This document shows, in pieces, positions 16,359-24,417 of a DNA stretch of 64,000 nucleotides; positions within the stretch are counted from its first letter, which is position 1; each line of letters opens with the position of its first letter. The translations under genes and the position numbers were made by a program. Source of the DNA: Bdellovibrionales bacterium (lineage in GTDB: Bacteria; Bdellovibrionota; UBA1018; JADZFF01); contig JADZFF010000103.1 in NCBI GenBank assembly GCA_020850015.1, positions 1 to 64,000 on the forward strand, in the 5' to 3' direction. The notes beneath the pieces are model-generated. The model was given only the letters and a program-made list of their open reading frames with translations, was not told the origin of the DNA and searched no databases.

Positions 16359-18575
16359 ATGCGCAACTCCGCCTCTGCCCGGCTGCTGTCCTGGATCCTC
16401 ATTTCCGCGTTGACCCTGCCCGCCTTCTCCGGCGCGGCGCAGGCGGATCCCACGCAACCCAATCCCGAGCGCGCGCGGCGCGAGGGCGTATCAGACGGTC
16501 AGCCCGACGGCGGACGCGAGGGCCGCGAGCGCGGGCGCCACGAGGGCGAGCGCGAAGGACGCGTGGAAGGCTATCGCAACGGCTTCGCCCGCTGCGAGCG
16601 CGAAGAGCGCGAGCGCCACTACCAGCAGGGTTATCGCGACGGATTCAGCTACGGCGAGCAGGAAGGCTTCAACTACGGGTTGGGTCAGGGTGAGGCGGAG
16701 GGATCCGAGCGCGGGCGCCGTGAGGGCACGGCCGACGGGCGCGCGCGTGCCGATCGCGACGCACGGGCCGAGGCCGAACCGCTGGGCGCCGCCCAAGGGA
16801 TCGCGCAGGCCAACGCATCGGATGCAGGCGCTCAGGGGCAGTCCCAGGGCGCCGCGGCCGGCGAAGAAGAAGCCCGCCAGACCGCGCTTCGCGTGGATTA
16901 CCCGCGGGGACGCAAGGATTACCGCGACGAGCGTTTCGCGGAAGCCGTCGCTCACGAGGACGCCTTCTCCCAGCGCCCCACCACCGAGCGCGACACTGAG
17001 ACCGAGACGATCACCGAGACCGCGACGGAGACGGAGACCGACTCCGCCCGCGCCGTCCCCGATTTCCGCTACAACAACCCCCGCCGCACCTACCCTCACG
17101 CCTCCGAGAACCAGGCCTATCACCAGGGCTATCGCGACGGGTACATCCAGGGCTTCAACGGCAGCTATCGCTCCACCTACAACCAGCACTACCAGATGGC
17201 CTACCGCCCGGCCGAGGACCAAGGCTGCTGGGAAGCCAGGCGCCAGAACTACCGCCCCGAGTACGACCGCGGCTTTGCCCAGGGCCGTTCCGAGGGATAC
17301 CGCCGCGGCTTCGACCGCGGCTACCAGCAGGCCTTCCAGAACGCCTACGCCCGCGAGTTCGGGCCGGCCTCCGAAAACACCTACCGCGCCGAGTACCCGG
17401 GCTTCTACCAGCGGCACTTCGAGGCCGCCCGCGCCCGCGCCTACTCCGAGCGCTACCGCGAGCTCTTCGACGCCGCCTTCCAGGTAGCCAAGCGCGAGCG
17501 CTTCGAAGCGCGCTATCCCGTGCTCGCCCGCGAGCAGTACGCGCGCGGCCGGGCTGACGAGGCCGAAGACTTCCGCCTGAAACCCGCCCGCCTCTTGGGC
17601 GCCGAGATCAGCGAGACCTGGGTGAACGGCGTGCTCGAGCCCGAGGAGACGCTTCGGGTGAAGCTGAACCTGCGCAACTTCGCGGCCTCGGGGCTCGACG
17701 CCCGCGACGTTCGCGTGAGCGTGAGGGCGCTCGATGCCGGCGTGACCGCGATCCCGGTCGCCGATGAGGCTCTGGTTCGGGGGCTGCGCGCGAAGAGCGT
17801 CACCGCCGTCTCTGACGCGCTCGATGTGCGCCTCCTCGGCGCCGCCGTGGGCCGGCCCGTGCGACTGGCCGTCCGCGTGACCTACCAGGGCCGCGACGGG
17901 GGCGAGGTCACCCTCACGCTGAACGCGCGCTGGGCGTTGCAGCTCCAACTCGACGCCGACCCGCAGTTCAGCGAGGGCATACCGACGCCGGTGCGGCTGC
18001 GCACGACGAACGTGTCGAGCGAGCCGATCCCAGCCGGCGTGGCCCTGAACTTCCGCTCGCGGCCCGAGATCCTGGAGGTCACTCAGGGCTCGGCGGGGCT
18101 GCCCGCGCTCGCGCCGGGTGAGTCGCGCGTGGTGGAGTTCACCGCCATTGCCCGCAAGGCGGGCGCGGCGGTCGCGATCCCCATGCTCTTCGAGGGCCTG
18201 GCCGCGGGCCGACGCTGGGGTTACCTCGACCTCACGCGCGAGCTGCCCGTCGTGAACGACTACTCGATCCGCCTGGCCACCGACGTGGCGAAGCTCAAGA
18301 CCCAGGGCGTGACCCGCGTGGAGTACGTGATCCGCAACGAGAGCGCGCGCCTGGGGTTCCAGGGCCTGCAGCTTCACACGCGGGTCTTGGGGAGTTCGGG
18401 CTCGGAAATCCAGGTCATCGGGCCGAACCCGCAGCTGCTCGCGCCGCTCGTGCCGGGCCAGGCCGTGAGTTTCCTCGTTCCGGTGCTCGCGCTTCGCGAC
18501 GGGCTCTCGGGCACGCTCGAGCTTGAAGTACAGGAAAACGGTCGCACCGTCGTCGTGCACCGGAAGGAGTTCTAA
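16359..18575 (+). CDS. Repeat-rich exported protein (xxxG and YxxG repeats, C-terminal beta domains)
   Basis: The 738-aa product starts with a signal peptide ending SGAAQA. Residues ~35-140 repeat Gly at every fourth position (REGVSDGQPDGGREGRERG), with charged residues between, resembling the GxxxG tracts of FliH but exported. An Ala/Gln and Thr/Glu-rich linker follows. Residues ~235-390 are a Tyr/Phe/Arg repeat of about four residues (YHQGYRDGYIQGF, EGYRRGFDRGYQQAF). From ~410 to the end are beta-sandwich-like segments (LEPEETLRVKLNLRNF) that resemble Ig/transglutaminase-type or DUF11-like accessory domains. I recognise no named family. The lipoprotein gene starting 1 bp downstream is probably a partner. 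Confidence 0.65.
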   Translation: MRNSASARLLSWILISALTLPAFSGAAQADPTQPNPERARREGVSDGQPDGGREGRERGRHEGEREGRVEGYRNGFARCEREERERHYQQGYRDGFSYGEQEGFNYGLGQGEAEGSERGRREGTADGRARADRDARAEAEPLGAAQGIAQANASDAGAQGQSQGAAAGEEEARQTALRVDYPRGRKDYRDERFAEAVAHEDAFSQRPTTERDTETETITETATETETDSARAVPDFRYNNPRRTYPHASENQAYHQGYRDGYIQGFNGSYRSTYNQHYQMAYRPAEDQGCWEARRQNYRPEYDRGFAQGRSEGYRRGFDRGYQQAFQNAYAREFGPASENTYRAEYPGFYQRHFEAARARAYSERYRELFDAAFQVAKRERFEARYPVLAREQYARGRADEAEDFRLKPARLLGAEISETWVNGVLEPEETLRVKLNLRNFAASGLDARDVRVSVRALDAGVTAIPVADEALVRGLRAKSVTAVSDALDVRLLGAAVGRPVRLAVRVTYQGRDGGEVTLTLNARWALQLQLDADPQFSEGIPTPVRLRTTNVSSEPIPAGVALNFRSRPEILEVTQGSAGLPALAPGESRVVEFTAIARKAGAAVAIPMLFEGLAAGRRWGYLDLTRELPVVNDYSIRLATDVAKLKTQGVTRVEYVIRNESARLGFQGLQLHTRVLGSSGSEIQVIGPNPQLLAPLVPGQAVSFLVPVLALRDGLSGTLELEVQENGRTVVVHRKEF

Positions 18576-18576
18576 G

Positions 18577-19092
18577 ATGCGCGTTCAATCTGTGATCCAC
18601 TCTGCGAAGTTTCTGGCACTGACGCTCGTGGCCGGCGCCGCCACCGGCTGCGGCCTGGTGCCGAGCGAGTACCGCGGCAGCTTCCGCGACGCGCAGACCA
18701 ACGTCAGCGCCGAGATCGGCGCCCGCAAGGGCACCTTCCGCACCGCCGACGGGCGCGAGCTCAAGCTCAAGGCCGATCGCTCGGACTTCGAGCGCGTGGC
18801 CTCGGGCAAACCCGGCATCCTCGTCGAGACCAACGCGCACTCCGGCTACCTGCTCGACTCCTTCTGGGTCTCTCCACGCATGGACACCTACGCCGAGGGC
18901 GGCGGCATGGCCTGGTTCGAAGCCGAAGTGCTCTACACCCAGTTCGACTCCCGCGTGAAGGACCCCGTGCGCCGGCTTCAGTTCTTCCACTGCGTGAACG
19001 GCCAGGTGCTGCTCGACACGGTGGAGCAGCGCTGGCAGATGGGCTGCCCCGCGGGCCCGGCGTACTACGAGCTCCGGCGGCAGGGCGACTGA
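18577..19092 (+). CDS. Lipoprotein, function unknown
   Basis: The ATG at 18577 follows AAGGAG at 8-nt spacing inside the end of the upstream gene, so the two are translationally coupled. The signal peptide ends in a lipobox-like ATGC (VAGAATGCGLVPSEYRG). The 171-aa product has a beta-rich body (YRGSFRDAQTNVSAEIGARKGTFRTADGRELKLKAD) and a late Cys (FFHCVNGQ and MGCPAG). I recognise no family. Its operon position suggests that it works at the outer membrane with the repeat-rich protein. Confidence 0.65.
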   Translation: MRVQSVIHSAKFLALTLVAGAATGCGLVPSEYRGSFRDAQTNVSAEIGARKGTFRTADGRELKLKADRSDFERVASGKPGILVETNAHSGYLLDSFWVSPRMDTYAEGGGMAWFEAEVLYTQFDSRVKDPVRRLQFFHCVNGQVLLDTVEQRWQMGCPAGPAYYELRRQGD

Positions 19093-19115
19093 GACGCCAA
19101 GGCGACGGACGTTGC

Positions 19116-19178
19116 AAAATGTTCCATTTTTCGTTCAAGCGCCGCCGTCTGGCGCGCTTTTGAAACAATTTGTTTCAA
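19116..19178. promoter_or_regulatory. Two AT-rich palindromes between convergent genes
   Basis: AAAATG-TTC-CATTTT (19116-19130) and TTGAAACA-ATT-TGTTTCAA (19160-19178) are both perfect inverted repeats with 3-nt centres, in a 142-bp gap between converging 3' ends. The first is followed by TCG and weakly resembles a terminator. The second has no U-run and looks like a protein site. No gene start is nearby. Confidence 0.35.
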
Positions 19179-19234
19179 CTCTTGTCGCCCGGACCTTCAA
19201 GCGTCATAGCGAAGGCGCTCGAGGCATCAGGAGC

Positions 19235-20089
19235 CTAAGCCCCCACCGGGTGCCAGGCCGTCTTGTACTCCATGAAAGAAGTGATGCGCTTCAGGGGCGG
19301 GGTGTCCGCGCCGTAAGCCACCACGCGTTTCATATTCTCCACGCCGGCCTTCTGGATGAGCGCGAGCGTGGCGCGGTCTTCGTGGCGGTAGCTCAGGGCC
19401 CGAATCTCCATGTGGGATCCGAACCAGGGCGCGAGCTCGGCGAGCTCGCCCGTGAGCAGGTTCACCACTCCGCCCGGAAGGTCGGAGGTGGCGAGGCACT
19501 CGGCCAGAGGTGCGAGCACGGCGGGGCAGCCGCCCTTGCCGCCATCCCCCAGAGGCAGGAGCGCCACGACGGAGTTTCCACCCGCGAGGATGGAGGCCAG
19601 GTCGTCGCACATCGCGCCGAACGAAAACGCGTCGGGCAGGATCAGGCCCACCACCCCCACGGGCTCAGGCGTGGTGAACACGTGGTGGCGTGAGGCCACG
19701 GGGTTCACGGCGCCTCGCACCTGCGAGAGCTTGTCGGTGAAACCGGCGTAGTACACAAAAGCGTCGATCCCTGCGTCGATCTCGCGGTTCGCGCGAGCGG
19801 CGTCCCAGCCCAGGGTATCAGCGAAGAGCTGAGCGAACTCGGGCCGACGCCCCTCGATCATCTCGGCCGCGCGGTACAGGATCTGCCCGCGGTTGTAAGC
19901 GCTGGCCTTGGCCCAGCCGCCCGCGGCGGCTTCGGCCGCTTCCACGGCCTGGCGCAGGTCCTTGCGCGAGGCCACGCAGAGGTTCGCTTCGTTTGCACCT
20001 AGCTTCACGGCCACTACTCGGCCGGACTCGGTGCGCGGAAACGCGCCGCCGATGAAGAGCTTCACCGTCTTGAAGACTTTTACGCTCAC
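19235..20089 (-). CDS. Truncated aldehyde dehydrogenase-like protein lacking the catalytic Cys (ALDH16 second-domain-like)
   Basis: A 284-aa ALDH-superfamily protein that contains only the N-terminal NAD-fold half: LFIGGAFPRTESGR, DLRQAVEAAEAAAGGWAKASAYNRGQILYRAAEMIE, EPVGVVGLILPDA and LPGGVVNLLTGE. The catalytic domain with Cys and Glu is missing. A non-ALDH tail ends SFMEYKTAWHPVGA. This matches the pseudo-ALDH second domain of ALDH16 proteins, which in animals and some bacteria is fused to an active ALDH. Here it is a separate gene, overlapping the upstream ALDH by 4 bp. It probably assembles with that enzyme. It is complete, not a decayed fragment, judging from its clean end and coding character. 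Confidence 0.78.
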   Translation of the reverse strand: MSVKVFKTVKLFIGGAFPRTESGRVVAVKLGANEANLCVASRKDLRQAVEAAEAAAGGWAKASAYNRGQILYRAAEMIEGRRPEFAQLFADTLGWDAARANREIDAGIDAFVYYAGFTDKLSQVRGAVNPVASRHHVFTTPEPVGVVGLILPDAFSFGAMCDDLASILAGGNSVVALLPLGDGGKGGCPAVLAPLAECLATSDLPGGVVNLLTGELAELAPWFGSHMEIRALSYRHEDRATLALIQKAGVENMKRVVAYGADTPPLKRITSFMEYKTAWHPVGA

Positions 20090-21690
20090 GCTACACCCCC
20101 GGTCACTTTCAGATAGGCCTCAAGGCCGTGAATGCCGCCCTCGCGCCCGTAGCCGCTTTCCATGAAGCCGCCGAAGGGCGCCGTGGGATCGAACTTGTTG
20201 TAGGTGTTCGTCCACACCACGCCTGCCTTGAGCTGCGAGGCTGTCCAGTAGATCTTCGAACCCTTTTCCGACCAGATGCCGGCCGCGAGGCCGTACTGCG
20301 TGTCGTTCGCCTTCGCTACGGCTTCTGCCGGTGTGCGGAAGGTGGTCACGGCCAGCACGGGGCCGAAGACCTCGGTGCGGAAGATGGTGCTCGCCGAGGC
20401 CACGTTCGAGAACACGCAGGGCGCGTGCCAGAAACCCTTCTTCGGCGCGTTGAAGCGCGAGGGCTGGAAGTACTCCGCCCCCTCGCCGCGGGCCTGGGCC
20501 ACGAGCTTTTGGATCGTTTCAAGCTGCGAGGCCGAGTTGATGGCGCCGATGTCAGTGTTCTTGTCGAGCGGGTCGCCCACACGGATCTGCTCCATGCGAC
20601 GCTTCAGTTTGCGAAGCACCTCGTCGGCAACGCTCTCCTCCACGAGCAGGCGCGAACCCGCGCAGCACACGTGGCCCTGGTTGAAGAAGATGCCGTTCAC
20701 GATGCCTTCCACGGCCTGGTCGATCGCGGCGTCCTCGTAGATGATGTGGGCGCTCTTGCCGCCCAACTCCAGGGTGAGCCGCTTGTCGGTGCCAGCCACG
20801 CTCTTCGCGATGAGCTTGCCCACGGCGGTGGAGCCCGTGAAGGCCACCTTGTCCACGCCTCGATGCTCCACGAGCGCCTTGCCGGCGGTGGGACCACCCG
20901 TAAGGATATTCACCACGCCCTCGGGGAGCTCGGCCTGCTGGCAGATCTCGGCCAGCATGAGCGCTGTGAGAGGCGTGGTTTCGGCGGGCTTCAGCACCAC
21001 GGTGTTCCCCGTGGCCAAAGCCGGCGCGATCTTCCAGGCCGCCATGAGGAGCGGGAAGTTCCAGGGGATCACCTGGCCCGCCACGCCGATCGGCGCCACG
21101 CGGGCTCCGGGGAAAGCGTGCTCCAGCTTGTCGGCCCAGCCGGCGTGATAGAAAAAGTGCGCGGCGGCCAGGGGCACGTCGACATCGCGCGACTCGCGGA
21201 TGGGCTTGCCCCCGTCCATCGTCTCCACGACGGCGAGCTCACGCGCGCGTTCCTGGATGATGCGGGCGATGCGGAACAGGTACCGGCCCCGCTCCTTGCC
21301 GCTCATCTTGCCCCACACGCCCTCGTAGGCCTTGCGGGCGCTCTCAACGGCAAGCGCGACGTCGGCCTCGCCGGCGTCGGCGATTTCGGCGATCTTGGTT
21401 TCGCGGGCAGGGTTGATCGTGTCGAAGCGCTTGCCGCTCTTCGGTTCCATGAACTTACCGCCGATGAAGAGCCCATAGGAGGGCTTCAGCTTCACGAAGT
21501 CGGCCTCCTGGGGCGCGGCATCGTAGTCCTGGATGAAGCGGTTGGGCCGCCCGCTCGTGGTGGCAAGCCGGGCGCCTTCGCCGTTCACGTGCGTGGCCGA
21601 CTTTCCGCGCGCGGGTTTCGCCGCGCCCTTCGCCGCGCTTTTTGGAGCGGCCAATTTCTTCTTCTTCGCTGACGTTTTTTCGAGTGCCAT
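20086..21690 (-). CDS. Aldehyde dehydrogenase with Lys-rich N-terminal tail (ALDH16 first-domain-like)
   Basis: NAD(P)-dependent oxidation of an aldehyde to an acid. Motifs: VIPWNFPLLMAAWKIAPALATGN, LKPAETTPL, FTGSTAVGK, the general-base Glu in LELGGKSAHIIY and the nucleophile in FFNQGHVCCAGSR. The ATG at 21690, with GAGGA upstream, is chosen over 21705. The first ~40 residues are Lys/Ala-rich (SAKKKKLAAPKSAAKGAAK), unlike ordinary ALDHs. It lies between deoC (11 bp upstream) and the pseudo-ALDH (4-bp overlap). Acetaldehyde from DeoC is the likely substrate; this is inferred from context. Confidence 0.9.
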   Translation of the reverse strand: MALEKTSAKKKKLAAPKSAAKGAAKPARGKSATHVNGEGARLATTSGRPNRFIQDYDAAPQEADFVKLKPSYGLFIGGKFMEPKSGKRFDTINPARETKIAEIADAGEADVALAVESARKAYEGVWGKMSGKERGRYLFRIARIIQERARELAVVETMDGGKPIRESRDVDVPLAAAHFFYHAGWADKLEHAFPGARVAPIGVAGQVIPWNFPLLMAAWKIAPALATGNTVVLKPAETTPLTALMLAEICQQAELPEGVVNILTGGPTAGKALVEHRGVDKVAFTGSTAVGKLIAKSVAGTDKRLTLELGGKSAHIIYEDAAIDQAVEGIVNGIFFNQGHVCCAGSRLLVEESVADEVLRKLKRRMEQIRVGDPLDKNTDIGAINSASQLETIQKLVAQARGEGAEYFQPSRFNAPKKGFWHAPCVFSNVASASTIFRTEVFGPVLAVTTFRTPAEAVAKANDTQYGLAAGIWSEKGSKIYWTASQLKAGVVWTNTYNKFDPTAPFGGFMESGYGREGGIHGLEAYLKVTGGVA

Positions 21691-21701
21691 CGCTTGAGTC
21701 C

Positions 21702-22667
21702 TCAATCGAGGGAAAATGCGCGCCGATCCGCGTACCGACCCGTGATCTGTTTGTACATTTGCCGAAGGATGTCGTTCAGGAGCACCGAGGCGCCGAAACG
21801 GAACAGGTCCGGAGTGAGCCAGGAGGCGCCCAGCGTCTCTCTCACCATGCAGAGATACTGAATGGCCTGCTTCGCGGTGCGAATCCCGCCCGCGGGTTTC
21901 ATGCCGATCATCTTGCCCGTCTCGGCGTGGTAATCGGCGATGGCCTGGAGCATGACGAGCGTATTGCCCGGCGTGGCGTTCACGGCGGCCTTGCCCGTGG
22001 AGGTCTTGATGAAGTCGCCGCCCGCTTCCATGGCGAGCCAGGAGGCGAAGCGGATCTTGTCGTAGGTCTGGAGCTCGCCCGTCTCAAGGATCACCTTGAG
22101 GTGCGTGTGCCCGCAGACGTCTTTCACCGCCACGATCTCGTCGAACACGGTCTGGTAGTCGCCGCGCAGAAACGCGTCCCGGTCGATCACCATGTCGATC
22201 TCAGTGGCACCGAGCTCGATCGTGCGCTTCACGTCCTTGAGTTTCAGATCGCGCGGGAGCTGCCCGGAGGGGAAGGCCGTGGACACGGCCGCGATCTCGA
22301 TGTTCGTGCCCTTCAAGGCCTCCGCCGCCACCGGCACCTGCTTCGGGTACACGCACACCGCCGCGACCGAGGGAATCATCGGGTACTCGGCTTCCTTTCC
22401 CGACGTGATCTCAGCCCACTGCGCGGGAGAGATAGGCTGACGGGCCTTGCCGCACATCTGCCTCACCTTGCCGGGGGTGTCGGCCCCTTCCAGCGTGGTG
22501 AGATCCACCATCTGGAGCGCCAGGGTCAGGGCGTCGAACTTCGAGCCCTTCTTGATGGAGCGGGTGGCGAAGTGGGCGGCTCGTTCCTCAATCCCCACCT
22601 GGTCCACCGGCGTACCGGGGATGACCGTCGTCCCCCCGCCCGGAATCCGGAGCTTCACGTCACGCAT
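21702..22667 (-). CDS. deoC: Deoxyribose-phosphate aldolase
   Basis: Cleaves 2-deoxyribose-5-phosphate to acetaldehyde and glyceraldehyde-3-phosphate in the cytoplasm. The Schiff-base Lys lies in GGDFIKTSTGKAAVNATPGN (about residue 221), and the second active-site Lys in IGMKPAGGIRTAKQA. Earlier family elements are VDLTTLEGADT, AAVCVYPKQV and ELGATEIDMVID. The protein is 321 aa, the long DeoC form. It leads a three-gene operon with two ALDH-type genes. A secreted adenosine deaminase is divergent across a 111-bp region, linking the locus to nucleoside use. Confidence 0.96.
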   Translation of the reverse strand: MRDVKLRIPGGGTTVIPGTPVDQVGIEERAAHFATRSIKKGSKFDALTLALQMVDLTTLEGADTPGKVRQMCGKARQPISPAQWAEITSGKEAEYPMIPSVAAVCVYPKQVPVAAEALKGTNIEIAAVSTAFPSGQLPRDLKLKDVKRTIELGATEIDMVIDRDAFLRGDYQTVFDEIVAVKDVCGHTHLKVILETGELQTYDKIRFASWLAMEAGGDFIKTSTGKAAVNATPGNTLVMLQAIADYHAETGKMIGMKPAGGIRTAKQAIQYLCMVRETLGASWLTPDLFRFGASVLLNDILRQMYKQITGRYADRRAFSLD

Positions 22668-22763
22668 AGACCCCAGGCATACGAAGCCGGGGCGGCACAG
22701 TCAACTTATAAGCCTTCAGTTCCACGGGGGTTTTTGGCTCCTTGTAGGCTCTCGCATATCATG

Positions 22764-22780
22764 ATAATGCAGTGCATTAT
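22764..22780. promoter_or_regulatory. 17-bp palindromic operator candidate at the adenosine deaminase start
   Basis: ATAATGCA-G-TGCATTAT is a perfect inverted repeat ending inside the ATG chosen for the adenosine deaminase. Upstream, TTGTAG at 22742 with a 17-bp gap to TAATGC gives a weak promoter whose transcript would start very close to that ATG, so the mRNA may be leaderless; no Shine-Dalgarno is visible. A repressor bound here would block the -10 box. All of this is inferred from sequence. Confidence 0.45.
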
Positions 22781-24308
22781 GTCTCTAACTTCACGAGGAC
22801 TTCTGGTCGCAGGCCTTTTCCTGACCCTCACGTCGCAGGCCGACGCCGCCACCCTGCCCGCGCCCCTGAACGCCAAGCTCGAGCGCATCTACCAGCGCTG
22901 GGACGAGGCGGCCGCCTCGCTCGTGGATCAGGTGGGCAACGGGGGCGCTCCGATCGCCCGCGCCGACTGGGAGCGCATGCTCGGCTCCGACGAAACCGCC
23001 TTCACCCTGACTCCGGCCGAGCGGCGCAGCCTGGAGCGCTACCACTCCGATCTGATCACCGAGGCCCGCGCCCGCGCGCTTCGGGCCTCCCTCTCGACCC
23101 AGATCGATCTCGACACCGTCCGCGCCGACGGGGGGCTCGCTTCGCGATTCTGCACCGATTTGCCCAAGGGCGGGATGCTGCACCTTCATCCTTGGGGCAC
23201 GCTCAGCACCACGGGTGTGGAGCGCGTGGTGGGCGCGGTAAACCCGGAGATCGACCTCGGGCGCCTGCAGAGGATCCTCTACGGCCCCAACGAGCCGGGG
23301 AATTTCTATCCGGGCGAGATCGACTTCCTTACGCCTTTTGGCCAGAAGTTCCGCTACAGCGCGCTTCCCGTCGCCGACCAGCGTAAGGTGCGCTCGCTCT
23401 TCCACCTCCCCTCAGGCACGCACTCCTTCAAACGCTTCATGGGCGTGTTCAGCTTCGTGTCGGCCCTCGTGTTCTCGAATCCCCAGGTGGACCCCGAGCC
23501 CATCATGTGGGACCAGTTCCTGCGCGACGCGCGCTCCTCGAACGTGACCTACGTGGAGATGACCCAGAACTTCAAACGCTATCCCGCCTGGCCCGAGGAG
23601 CAGCGCCGGCTCCTTGAGCCCATCGCCGCCCACTGGGGCGTGACCGTGAAGCTGCTCGCCGCCTTCAACCGCATGGGCAACCCCGAGCGCAACCGCGACG
23701 CGGCCAACAAGCTCCTGGAGCTTCCTGCCACCGATCTGATCGTGGGCGCGAACCTGCTCGCGGACGAGACCGAACACCCCACGCTCGAGAGAGGCCAGAC
23801 CGTGTACGCCACGCTCGCCCACGCGCGCGGCCAGGGCCGCACGAATCTGCGGTTCACCCAGCACGCAGGCGAGCTCGGCGATCCCCGCAACGCGCGCGAC
23901 GCCATCCTGATGGGCTCCGAGCGCCTCGGCCACGCCGTGAAACTCCGCGACGACGCCCTGGCCCTGGAGCTCGCGCGCCGCCGGCGCCTGGCCGTGGAGA
24001 CGAATCTCGAGAGCAACATCCGACTGGGGATCGTGGCCGACCTACGCGAGCATCCTTTCCTGGATTTCCATCGCCTGGGCCTGCCCGTGAGCCTTTCCAC
24101 GGACGACGAGGGCATGTTCCGCTCCAATATCATCACCGAGTGTCGTCACGCCCTGGCCGCCACTGATATCCAGTACAGCGAGCTCCGCGAGATCATCGCC
24201 GACTCGATCCGCACCTCCTTCGCCGATGAGTCCACCCAGGCCCGCTTGGCTGGCGAGCTGGACGCTTCGCTGGCGCGCTTCGAACGGGAGTGGCAGGCCG
24301 CGCACTGA
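22779..24308 (+). CDS. Exported adenosine deaminase (ADGF-like)
   Basis: Hydrolytic deamination of (deoxy)adenosine to (deoxy)inosine, probably in the periplasm or outside. The signal peptide is MSLTSRGLLVAGLFLTLTSQADA. Metal and catalytic motifs are LPKGGMLHLHPWGTL (HxH), TQHAGELGD (HAGE), SERLGHAVKL (GH) and SLSTDDEGMF (DD). The ~100-residue N-terminal helical extension before the HxH motif and the 509-aa length match adenosine deaminase-related growth factor proteins rather than 330-aa cytosolic Add. ATGs at 22761 and 22767 are alternatives. The track's 888-aa ORF is an artefact of upstream antisense frame. Confidence 0.88.
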   Translation: MSLTSRGLLVAGLFLTLTSQADAATLPAPLNAKLERIYQRWDEAAASLVDQVGNGGAPIARADWERMLGSDETAFTLTPAERRSLERYHSDLITEARARALRASLSTQIDLDTVRADGGLASRFCTDLPKGGMLHLHPWGTLSTTGVERVVGAVNPEIDLGRLQRILYGPNEPGNFYPGEIDFLTPFGQKFRYSALPVADQRKVRSLFHLPSGTHSFKRFMGVFSFVSALVFSNPQVDPEPIMWDQFLRDARSSNVTYVEMTQNFKRYPAWPEEQRRLLEPIAAHWGVTVKLLAAFNRMGNPERNRDAANKLLELPATDLIVGANLLADETEHPTLERGQTVYATLAHARGQGRTNLRFTQHAGELGDPRNARDAILMGSERLGHAVKLRDDALALELARRRRLAVETNLESNIRLGIVADLREHPFLDFHRLGLPVSLSTDDEGMFRSNIITECRHALAATDIQYSELREIIADSIRTSFADESTQARLAGELDASLARFEREWQAAH

Positions 24309-24417
24309 GGCTCTAGGGCGCGGGAGGATTGCACTCCACCTGAGACACGCCGCCCATCGTGGGAGCGGATGCGCCCGAGCCGCCGCTTCGAGAGGAGTGT
24401 CCCGTCTGACACTCGAT

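Noticed and set aside
16491-18560. 689-aa minus-strand ORF
   Set aside because: Antisense to the repeat-rich exported protein, which has a signal peptide, a start and a coupled downstream gene. The minus frame has only Ala/Leu/Val/Gly-rich noise.
19235-20089. Short ALDH as a decayed pseudogene
   Set aside because: It has a clean start and end, intact frame, coupling to the upstream gene and an ALDH16-like tail, so it reads as a complete functional pseudo-enzyme.
21642-22778. Long N-terminal extension of the adenosine deaminase ORF
   Set aside because: It runs antisense through deoC and ends where a proper signal peptide begins at 22779.
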